From Sorex araneus (taxonomy: Eukaryota; Chordata; Mammalia; Eulipotyphla; Soricidae), in contig NC_073302.1 in NCBI RefSeq assembly GCF_027595985.1, positions 170,550,034 through 170,614,033 of the forward strand: 64,000 nucleotides of DNA, read 5' to 3'. The position numbers and the translations under genes were made by a program. The notes below the pieces were generated by a model that saw only the letters and a program-made list of their open reading frames with translations, was not told the origin of the DNA and searched no databases. This document shows positions 23,801 through 35,800 of this stretch, in pieces (the stretch's first letter is position 1; the number at the start of each line of letters is the position of its first letter).

Positions 23801-26800
23801 GAGGTTTCACTCAGCCTACTATGTGGCTCAGGACTACAGATCTGGAATAATTTGGTGGCTTGGCAATTTGGTAAGGTTCATTTGTGGTGCTTTTCTGTGT
23901 TGGAATCTATTTGGTTTAGCTACAGGCCTTTAGGCAGAAAGGGAAATCTGCGAATCTGCCCTACCAGCCCTTCCTTCCCCACCCCCTAAAGCCCCAAAGC
24001 CCCAAAATTCTCAGACTGGACCATTCTACCAGAGAAGATCTGGTGGTGTCATGTTCTTTTGGAGATGTGGTGCTGGACTGTTTCTCTGCTTGACAAGATG
24101 ATGGGTGTGGGTGGGAGCTGCCAATATTTTCTTTTTAAACTAAGTGAGTCATTTATAACTATAATAATAAATAAAAATAAATTAGTATTTGTATATAGCT
24201 CTTAGAACATTCTAAGATTGAGTGCTTTGTACCCAATTAAGAAATAAAGCATACGCATTTTAGTAAAAAATTCTGCAATAGATTATATTCAAAATACTTC
24301 CGTTTTTAGCTATAAAAACCCATCTTTGAATTAGCGTGAATTTTTTTCATTTTTTATTACAATTTTGCCAGCTATATATGCTTCCTAACAATATGTTGCT
24401 TTATTTTGCCAGTTATTTTTGTAGCTCACGGTACTAGAATCATTCAATGATTTTCTTGATAATATTTATGTTTTATTATTTCACTATTGTATCTTTTATT
24501 TAGAATTTATGTTTCTTTTTATTTTGCATTTGGTTCTTTTGACACTAATAAGTTACTGTAAATGGTGCCAACATATTCTCCAGTGAGCCTTCGTATTCTT
24601 ATCCAATAGTCTCTCTAGCTTAGGAATTGATGAGCCATAGTGACTCAGATGTTTAGTGCTGCCACTTAATGCCCAATTGTCTTGCAAAATGTCTTTTTTA
24701 CTAATAGATACCTACTCTTTAAAATAGGCATGGGGGCTGGAGAGATAGCACAGCAAAGCAGGTAGGGCATTTGCCTTGCACGCCGCCAACCCGGGTTTGA
24801 TTCCCAGCATCCTATTTGGTCCCCAGAGCACTGCCAGGAGTAATTCCTGAGTCCATGAACCAGGAGTAACCACTGTGCAATGCCGGATGTGACCCAAAAA
24901 GCAAAGACAAACAAAAAAAAAGGCATGATTTTTATTTTTTTTTAAATGTGTCATACTTGAGTTATAAGTCAGTTTCTTAATGAGATTTTTTTTAATCATT
25001 GTCTAAATATATGTAGAAGGAAATTAAGAAAAAAGATGAAGATATTCAAAGAAGTTATACTCTGAGGAAAAAATATAAAAAAGAAAAAGAAAGAAGCTAC
25101 AGAAAGGACATGGAACATCACAAAATTAAAAGTACCTTAAGAAAGCACATATATAAAGAGCAGGTAAAAGTTTGTGAGCTTAATTTCTCTTCATATTTTC
25201 TGACTCTTCCTTAATAAAATGATCTAGACATAAAATAGGGTTTTTTAGTTGACTTGCTATGTTAAATATATGTAGTCTGGTGTTCTCATGAAAAAAAAAT
25301 CTTTGGTTGATTTGGTATAATTTAGTTACGATTTCATATCAAAATGAAGGTATTTTATATGCATTCACAATGAGATTTGAGTTAATGGGGATGTTAAATA
25401 TATTTTTGTGACTTATTATGAAGAAAAACTACATGAAAAAAAGCTACAATTTTTGAAATAAAAATTATTGTATGAGTACATACGTATATAAGGTTGGGGA
25501 AGTCTGACTTCTGATCTATTTCTTTCATGATCCAGTTTATTTAACATGAGATAGCTAGTTTTCAAAATGGGATCTTTCCCCTTTTTTGAGAAGAATCCTC
25601 CCATGCAGTATTTGAGTGTCCTGGAAACCATCCCTGTAAACCTTGTGGTTGTTTCTGATTCTTTCTGGCATTTCAGTAGTTCGATCCAAGGGCATAGGAT
25701 GTAATGTAGCTTGGACACTGCAGTGCAGGGATTACCCAGACCACCCACCCAGATGTGCTTGAGGGCATCCAGGGCTACACCAGTTGATACTCAGGGGATC
25801 ATATAATATGGAAATTGAACCACTACATGCAAGACATACACCCTAAGCTCTATCATAGTCTGTAGACTTCTATAAAGATTCCCAGAAACATTTGAAAGAT
25901 TAAAATATAAAGTACCTGGGGCCATAGCCCCAGTACAATGGGTCAGTCACTTGCCTTGCATGAGACCAACATGGGGTCTCTCCCTGGCACTTCATATGGT
26001 ACCCAGAGCTCACCAGAAACAATCTCCAAGCGCAGAGCAGTGCCAGGAGTAGCCCTGAGCACCACCAGGTATGGTCTCAGAACATTTTTTATATATATAA
26101 AGTGCCTAAGAAATTACATATATGTCAGACTAGAGAGATAACTCGAAGGACTAGAACTCATTTTGCATGCAGGAAAACTGGGTTCCATCCCGGGCACCAC
26201 ATGTGGTCTCTTGAGCACCTCTAGAGTAACCCCTGAAGCCATTTGGTACAAATTCCCTTGGTGTCTGATTTCCAGTAGTCAGTTTTCTCATACTAGTTTG
26301 CATTTGACAGCTGGAATTTTTGTTTTTGTGGTGCTGGTAGCCACACTTAGGGCCACACGTGCAGAACAAGAGCACTGTCACTGAGCTATGTCTCCTGCTC
26401 CTAGTTTATTTGACAAGCTGGGTGTGACCTAAAAACCTGCCCCCTCCCCCCCCACCCCACCCCAAAAAAGAGAGAGACAGAAAGTTCTTATATCAATATC
26501 AGGTAAGAAATTTTGTTCTGTTACAAATTTCATTGTTATTGCAGAACCTTTATTTTGTGGGGACTTTTGCTGTGGTTAGCACTGAAGATAAATGCATTTT
26601 AGTATATTGTCTATTGGGATGTTTATAATTTGTTGACAGTGTCTGTAATATGTTATCTAAAATATTTTTATACATATGCAGAAAGAAATGAAGAGCTCTG
26701 TTTTTGCTGGTCATGCCAAAGTATCAAAAACCAAGGACGTTCGGATGGATGTGGATATTGTTGAAATAAAAAATGCCTTACGGAAGCATATATATAGAGC

Positions 26801-29800
26801 TCAGGTAGATCTTAGCATTATTAAAATGTGTAGTTTCCTGTCGTTCTCTAGTGTTAACAAAAATATAATTCTAGTAGTCTTTGATACCCTTTATTATGTC
26901 TGTCTTCAAATATTTTTTCTCATTAACATTTGTTTTGAAATTACACGTGGCTGTGTTCAGGACTTCATCCACGCTTTGTGATCAGGGGATCATATATAGT
27001 GCCAGGGATCAAATCTCTTATCAGCCACATGCAGAAAGCACCTTATCTGCTATAAAATCTCTCCAGCCCATTCTTATTTGTATTTTGTTACTAATAAAGT
27101 ATTTGGACACTTAGTAAGAATGCTAATTTCCCTGCTGTTTATATCTCAGTAATGACACAGTTAAGTTATATGTTTACTGGCTGTTAGAATTTATTGCTGG
27201 ATACTTGGTAAGATGATACTGGAGAGCGGCCAGAGCGATAGCACAGCAGGTAGGGCATTTGCCTTGCACGTGGCCGACCTGGGTTCAATCCCCGGCATCC
27301 CATATGGTCTCCCCAGCACCGCCAGGAGTAATTCCTGAGTGCGTGAGTCAGGAGTAACCCCTTTACATTGCCGGGTGTGACTCAAAAAGCAAAAAAAAAA
27401 AAAAAAAAAAAAAAAGATGATATTGGAGGGTAGGTACTGGAAGATACCTATTTCTTTTCAGCCTCAATCTAAACAGGTTTTAAAAAGGACCCTGAATTTG
27501 GGGGTTGTGGTTCTTTCAGTCCTTACCTTGCCATCAGTGGTAGGGGTTGCTAAGAATCTGAGACCATGTTTTTTTTTCCTGTCCTTTCTCAGGGATAAAG
27601 GTTATCTCTTCCTCCTCCTTCTCCTCTTCCTCTTCTTCCTCCATCTTCTTCCTCTTCCTCCTCCTCCTTCTTCCTTCTTTCTTCCTCTCTTCCTTCTTCT
27701 TCCTCTTCCTCCTCCTCCTTCTTTCTTCCTTCTTCTTCTTCCTCCTCTTCCTTTCTTCCTCTTCTTCCTCCTCTTCTTCTTCCTTCTCATCCTCATCCTC
27801 CCTCCCTCCTTCCTCTTTCCTCTTTCCTCCCTTCTTCTTCTTTCTTCCTCCTCCATTTCCTTACTACCCTAGAGGGGTGTGAGTTTTTCTCTTCAGTCCT
27901 TAGGGAAACAGGGTCTCTGCTTTTCTTGCAGTAGCAACTTCTCCCACCTGTGCTCCCATCCTGAGGAAGAGAGGCTGGTTTCCAGTCTCCTGTTTTTTCT
28001 CCCGTTTGCATAAGCATCTGATAAGGTTCACGGAGATGCCATTGGGTACAAATTCCCTTGGTGTCTAATTTCCAGTGGTCGGTTTTCTCATACTAGATTG
28101 CATTTAACTGCTGGAATTTTTGTTTGTTTTTGTGGTGCTGGCAGCCGAACTTAGGGCCACACGTTCAGGACATGAGCACTGTCGCTGAGCTATATCTCCC
28201 GCTCCTAGTTTAAATTCCCTTACTCTCTCTTTAAGTCACTAGCTTTGCATTTTGTATTCTTACTCTCTAGCATTACTGGTGCCCACTCGAGTAAATCCGT
28301 GAGCAACAGGATGACAGTGACAGTGACTCTCTCCCAGCTTCATTTTTATTTAAAAACTTTTCTTTTCTCTCTCTTTTTTTTTGGCTTTTTTTTTTTTTTT
28401 TCGGTTTTTGGGTCATACCTGGCAGTGTTCAGGAGTTACTCCTGGCAGTGATCAGGGAACCATATGTGAGGCTGGGTCATCCATGTGCAAGGCAAATGCC
28501 CTATCCTCCATGCTATCACTCCGGCCCCTGACAGCTTCTTCTTTTTTCTTTTTAATTGAATCACTATGAGCTACAGTTACAAAACTTTCATGTTTGCATT
28601 TCGGTCATCCAATGATCGAACACCCATCCCTCCACCATTGTACATTTTCCACCACCAACATCCCCAGTGTTCCTCCCCTCCCCCCCACAGCTCATCCTCC
28701 CCCTGCCTCTATTGCAGACAATTTCCCTCTTTCTCTCTACTTATGGGCATGATGGTTTGCAATACAGATCGTGAGAGGACAGCTTCATATTTAATAGTGC
28801 TCCACTTTATTAAGTGGTATTAAACTAAAGTGTAATATGAAATTGTGACGACAGTAACCATTTCTGTTAGTACAGTTGTGACAACTAAAAATGAGTCATT
28901 GATGGTATATGCTATACATGCAACATCCAAGTGTGAGCATGGTATGGTGGTTTGTACCAGTGTCAGTGTGTTAAGGAAGGCTTCCTTCTACTAGGCTCTC
29001 ATTCTGAGGGAAATCAGTTTTCATGCCCCCTGTTTTTGGTGGCTCTGATCTGTCTCTGTATAGCAGAATAATTGGTTGCATTAAAATGTGGCTCTCTGAT
29101 GATTTTCAAGAAAAATTATGAGGTAGTCACCTTGCAGCCTTTTCTTACCTTTTCACCTGAGGGGAAGCTGGAGCAGTATCATTATTTTAATTTTAATTTG
29201 CATTTCTTCAGTTAGTTGCAAGTTTGGGCATATATTATACCTTTATTGTGTTTACATATTTTTTCCACTGCCAATTGTTTATCATACTGTAGTTTAATCT
29301 TTAGTTTAATCTTTACAATGAGTTTTTAAAAATCATTGTCTTTAGCACTTTAAGTATGATCAGGATATTTTCTCATGTTTGTTACAATTTTCCCCAGTGT
29401 AATTCTTGGCAGAAAATTTATAGATATCTTCAAAAAACACAGGAAGATTGTTGTGTGATACTGGAGATAGAAAGCACAACATTTTTTCTTGTATAGTTCT
29501 TATATAACATGTTCTCTCTGATGTTTGTAATTATTAAAATAGTAAGGAGGGTTGAGCAGTAGAGCTCTAGTCTTACATGATTTTTTGAAAGTCATTCAGA
29601 TTTAGAAGGAAAATAATGGAGAATGGTTCCTCATGAGTTCCAGCACCTCAAAGCCACTGCTTTGAGCGAACATGAACATGCAGTTAGTTATAGCTGTTTG
29701 GGAGTTATATTAATAGGGGTTTGCAACTGGGATCATACCTGGTGGTTCATGGGAGTGTTTTCAGCTCCCTACTCGGGTCACTCCCTGCAGTCTTTATGTA

Positions 29801-32800
29801 ACCAGGAGATGACAGGGGTTCAGCGTGGCCCCTAATGACTTTTTCTTCTTTCAAATTTCCCAAGCAGTTCTTGGTGCCTAGGCACCACTCCTAAACCCAG
29901 GGATATCTGGGCACTACTAAATCCAGGGATATGTGGGCCCAGCAGTCTCAGCGGCCACCAGGGCCTCACTGTGCTGCTCACAGGACTGTGCAGTGCCGGA
30001 AATTAAGCCTAGAGCCTCCACCTGCTGGCCTTATCTCCCTGGCCCTCTTAATGTGTTCTTCAAACTCTTTGTAAGTTTGGGGCAAGGCGTTATGCTCTGT
30101 AAGTAGAATAGTGCTTTTTGACTTAAAAATATTTTAATTCTGTTGTTGCTGTTTTATAGGCTATCAGGTACAACTGCATTCGAATAGATAAACAGCCAGT
30201 CTACAGTGTGGAGGTAAGGCGTGTGATTGGAGTCAAGTGGTAATAAAAGCAAAAAAAAAAAAAAAAAAAAAAACGGTTCTGTTTGGTTATTTTCAGTAAT
30301 TTTGATATAAAGGAATATATTGGCTGCATAAAAAAAGCTTCCCATCAAACTGAAATGTAATTTCTCGAATTAGAAACTTAAAAGAAAACTCAGTACTCCA
30401 CAAATAAAAATTCTATGCAGTAATGAAAACTTATGAGAATCTACAGTACCATGTGATCATCAGCAAAGAGTTTGGTGTTGCTATTCTCTGTATCAGAGCA
30501 GCCTTCAGAATGACTATTTCCAGGTCAAAATTTTTATACAATATTACAATATATTATTTTTATTCCTTCTGAAACATTGTTTTTGTTTTGGGGCTATTCT
30601 AGGTTGTGCTCAGGGCTTCAAGGCCCTCTGGGAGAACCTGGCAAGCTACCGAGAGTTTCCTGCCCACATGGGAGAGCCTGGAAAACTCCTCATAGTATAT
30701 TCATACGCCAAAACCAGTAACAGTGATGGGTCTCATTCCCCTGTCCCTGAAAGAACCTCCAAAGCGGCAATGTGGCTCGGATTACCAGGATCGCTCCTGG
30801 CAGAACTTTGGAGAGCCATATTAGGTGCGCCTGGGTCTGCCATGTGCAAGACAAAAGGTCTACCTGCTAGACTATCGTTCCGACCCATATTCAGAATTGT
30901 TTTATTTTGGGTCAGAGCGATAATACGGTGGGTAGGATGCTTGCCTTGCCTATGGTCAACGCAGGTTCAGTCTAGCACCCCTTGTGGTCCCCTGAACTCA
31001 CTAGGGCTGATTCCCTGAGTGCAGAGCCGAGAGTAAGCCCTGAGCACAGCTGGCGTGGCCCCAAACAAAAACAAATTGTTTATTTCATGTAGTCTTTCAG
31101 ATTATTTTTGATTCTTGGCTAGTTCAAAGATTTAAATTGTTGAAATTATTTTGACTGAAGGGAACATGTTTTTGAAGACACCTAAGAATTCAGTAATGTG
31201 CATCCTAAAAATTTTATAATACTATAGGATTTCTCACTTTTTGAGATCACTGTCAATGTCATCCCATTGCTCATCAATTTGCTCGAGCGAGTACCAGTAA
31301 CATCTCTCATTCTGAGACTTATTGTTACTGTTTTTGGCATATCCAATACACCACAGGTAGCTTTCCAGGCTCTGCCATGCGGGCGCGATACTCTCGGTAG
31401 CTTACCAGGCTCTCTGAGAGGGGCGGAGGAATCGAACACGGGTCAGCCGGGTAGATTTTAATACCTGTGAACTGCTTTAAACATAACAAAAAGTAATTTT
31501 GTACCTAAAGATCGATTGTATAATCTCTAACCAAGAGCTTAGGATCAGTCACACTTAGCAAATGCCTTTAAAGTTTACTTTTTTAACACTTGCCAAAATA
31601 ACTCAGTTGGGGTGTTATATTGTACTTTTAGAGGTAGTATTTCATCATGCTATTTAAAGCAACAAAATAATAAATGCAGGAATTTATTTTGCAGTAGTTT
31701 TGAGTTATAAAATAGTCATCTAATGTTATTTTTTAATTGCATAGCTACTGTGTGAAGTAATGAGGGTAAGAATTGTGTTTATAAATAAAGAAACCTAGGT
31801 TCTTTGTATTTCAAACTTTGGTCGCAAATTTTGCTTTTCTTTGAGTCAAAATCCTTTTATGTTTTTAAGGTTAAAAATGCTGAGTTTCCCAGAGGTGTGT
31901 TAAATTTAATTGAAAGCCTCATAGAAGGACAGTTTTTTAAGGAAGCAATTGAGGAACTTTCCTCTTTGCAAGCACATTATATTCCCCCTGTATGCCTTCT
32001 TCGTGCTCTTCTAGAGAACATTCTACAGGTAAGAGCAGTCTTTCATTTATTTTTTTTTATTTATTCTTTTATTGAATTGCCATGTGGAAAGTTACAAAGC
32101 TTTCAGGTTTAAGTCCCAGTTATACAATGCTCGAACACCCATCCCTTCACCAGTGCACATATTCCACTACCAAGAATCACAGTATATCTCCCCCCACCCC
32201 CCACCTCCCCAGCCCCCCACCCTGCCTATGTAACTGATAAATTTCACTTTACTTTCATTTTACTTTGATTACATTCAATATTTCAACAAAAAAAAACACT
32301 ATTACTATTTGGAGTTTCTCCCCCCTAAAGTCAGACCTGCTGAAAAGGAAGCATTTGATAATTTGTTTTCCATTGCTGAGAATGAAGAGATATGAGGTCA
32401 AGAGGCCGCATTAGCAGCCGCACGGTATTTTAGTATTTTAGTAACTAAGTCCAGAGAAATGTCTGCCAGAAATTGCATCATTGCAAGTTTGTACCTCTCA
32501 GCTACTTTATATTCCACATATGAGTGCAGTCTTTCTATGTCTGTCTCTTTCTTTCTCACTCGTTTCACTCAACATGACACTCTCCGTGTTGATCCACTTA
32601 TATGCAAATTTCATGACTTCAAGTTTTCTGACAGCTACATAGTATACCATTGCGTAGATATATCAGGGTTTCTTTAACTAGTCATCTGTTTTTGGGCACT
32701 ATGGTTTTTTCCAGATTGTGGCTATTGTAAACAGTGCTGCAATGAACATAGAAATGCAGATGTCATTTCTACTGTACCTTTTTGCCTCTCCACGGTATAT

Positions 32801-35800
32801 TCCCAGGAGTGGTATTGCTGGGTCAAATGGAAGCTCAATTTCTAACTTTTTGAGGATCATCCATATTGCTTTCCAAAAGGGCTGAACATGTCGGCATTCC
32901 CACCAGCAGTGAGGGAGGGTCCCTTTTTCCCCATATCCACGCCAACAGCGGTTAAGAGCAGTCTTTTAAAGGATGTATTTACCTGGACATTATTAATACC
33001 TTTTTGTGGGTGCATTTTTTTTTCTGTTTATGGTATTTTTCCCCTCATCTATTCAGAAATGGCAGTACCCATTGATTCCTTTTACTTTATTCCTAAAGTA
33101 AAACAATCTAGAATTTCCAAGTTTGTATTCTCTTCAGTATATGATTTGAAATTGTATTATAATTTGTTTTTGTACTAAAATTAAGACAGATTGCAGTAAA
33201 CTGAATATCATGTTGTTATTTAATACATTATGAATCATTTTTGTTCATGATAAACATAGATGGTTAATATACTTAAAGTGAAAAATCAGTAGCAAATAGC
33301 TTTTTATAAAGGTAGTTTAATACTATTTATTTGTTCTGTTTTTGTTTCGGGGCCATACCAGGCAGTGCTCAGGACTGAGTCCTTACTCTGCACTCAGTGA
33401 TCACTCCTGCTGCTACTTGGGACCACATGGGCTGCCGGGGGTTGAATCCTGGTTGATCACGTGCAAAGCAAGTGCCCTACCTACTGTGATATCTCTTTGG
33501 CTCCAAATATTAATATTTTTAATAAAGGTGCCAATTTGAATATAATATGTTCTATCTATTATAAAATAGATATATTTTTGTCAGTGTTAGAGTTGATTAA
33601 GAATAATGAATGAGAAGTTTCTTTATATCAGGATACATTTTGAAATTCAGTCTGATTTGAATCATAAAAAGTAAAATGGACATTTCACGTAAGTCACAAT
33701 AACTAGCATTATCTATTACATGTACACATATTTAGAAGTTGCCTCTCCTGAGATTGAACTATTAGCTAGACATGATATTCCATCTGTCTTTTGTGCACGT
33801 ATCTAAAAACTCATGTATTTACTAAGAAATTTAGGTCAGATTTATTAGAATTTTAGACTGAATTAGCTCAATTTTGCTATAGTTTTTTGTTATTTGTTTC
33901 TTTTTAAATAACAGGATAACATAGATACATTTTCTGGTCGATACTTTCACATATTGTCAGCTCTTCTTCACTTGCATCCTCCTTGGAAGTCCCCAGCCAT
34001 GTCACGATACTACTTAGAATTGTTTCAGTGTCCAACTTGTATGAAAGGAGCGTGGTCTTTATTTGAAGTGCTGATCAGGTAAGAAATTTCATGTCTGAGG
34101 ATGTTCGATTTCATCTAGCAGTTCTGTTTATATACACACACGCACATACACACAGATTTTGCACATAGAATTTTTTTAAAAATTGTATGCTTATGGGGCT
34201 GGAGAGATAATGCTGCAGATAAGACACTTGTCTTGCATGTGTCCAAGACAGGTTTGATCCCTGATCCCCCATATCGTCGTCCCCTGATCCCTCCACAAAT
34301 GACCACTGAGCACAGAGCCAGGAGTAAACCCTGAGCACAGCCGGGTGTGGCCCAAAATCAAACAAAAATATTTCACTTTTTTATTTTTCCTTTTTGGGTC
34401 ACACCCAGTGATGCTCAGGGGTTACTCCTGGCTCTGCACTCAGAATTACTTCTGGCGGTGCTTGGGGGACCATATGGGTTGCTGGGAATCGAACCCAGGT
34501 TGGCCTCGTGCAAGGTAAACACCCTGCCCGCTGTGCTATCGCTCCAGCCCTCTGTTTTCAAATTTTACTCTGCAGAAATCCTTCCTTTTTTCTTTCACCA
34601 TAGCATAAATAATTATCCCCAACCCCCCCTTTTTTTTCCTAGTATTTGCTCCTTGTAGATGTCTCTTTTATTCAAGTGTTCATTTTTAGAAGGTCTATAA
34701 TAGTAGTGAAGGAAAAGGACAGCCTGACTAAATCAGAAAAAAATCTAAACCATTGGTCAACTCTGATCATACAGATTTGTGTACCATCTCAGTTGTGTTA
34801 TGCATTTGGAACAATCAGTGGTTTAGCTTAAGTCCTGAGCCTTGTAAAAATGTTCTTTCAGTAAATGTTTATTGTTTAAGTACACATTTTATCTTAAGTA
34901 CTGTAGCACTGTCATCCCTTTGTTCATTGATTTGCTCAAGTGGGAACCAGTAACATCTCCATTGTGAGACTTGTTACTGTTTTTGACATATTGAATACGC
35001 CACAGTAGCTTGCCAGGCTCTGCCATGTGGACGGGATATTCTCAGTAGCTTGCCGGGCTTTCCGAGAGGGAGAGAGAAATCGAACCCGGGTCGGCTGTGT
35101 GCAAGGCAAATGCCCACTGTGCTATCGCTCTAGTCCACATTCTTTTAACAAATGTTTATTGTTTATTCCATACATACAGACAGTGTGGTACATTTCATAA
35201 ATTAAACGATAACATATTTTTTCTTTCTTTTTTAAAAAAATGTCTGACTTAGTCTTTTTCACTACACCTCACTGTGCTCAGGGCTTGCTCTCCTCTTTGC
35301 GATTTGCAGCCAACCAGGCCAGCAGTTCAGCTCTAGGCCCCTAAGATGCAGTGATGCTCAGGGAACCAGATGTGAATGGTCTGACCACATTGCCACAAGC
35401 ATGACCGGAGTCATAACCTCTTTGCCTCTTTGGTCAAAGATAACTTTTTCCACATAATTGAAGTTGACAGATAAGGATCTGATACAGGAATCCTAACCCA
35501 TAGGTTCTTGTATGAGTAAGAGTAAGTTAGTTTGGCTAATATCCTTTCTAATTTTCAAATATAATTCATTTACTGTCATAGTCTTTATTTATATGCCCTT
35601 CAGTCTTTTAGGTAAATTATTATAATATCGTTATTGATCTCAAATATACTGTCTCCCCTTTATTTTCTAAAGTACTCTAGTTTGGTTTTTTCTAAGTGAT
35701 CCTTTATTTCCCAGATAAACAATGTCAGTTAATAATGCACACTTTCCCTGTAAAATTTTAAACTTCTCAGCAAAACACGTAAGAAACACCCTGCATATTT

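Noticed and set aside
27417..28017. Frames of 74-151 codons across the pyrimidine tract
   Set aside because: Poly-Leu/Pro/Phe or poly-Lys/Arg/Glu low complexity coming from the (CTT/CCT) repeat.
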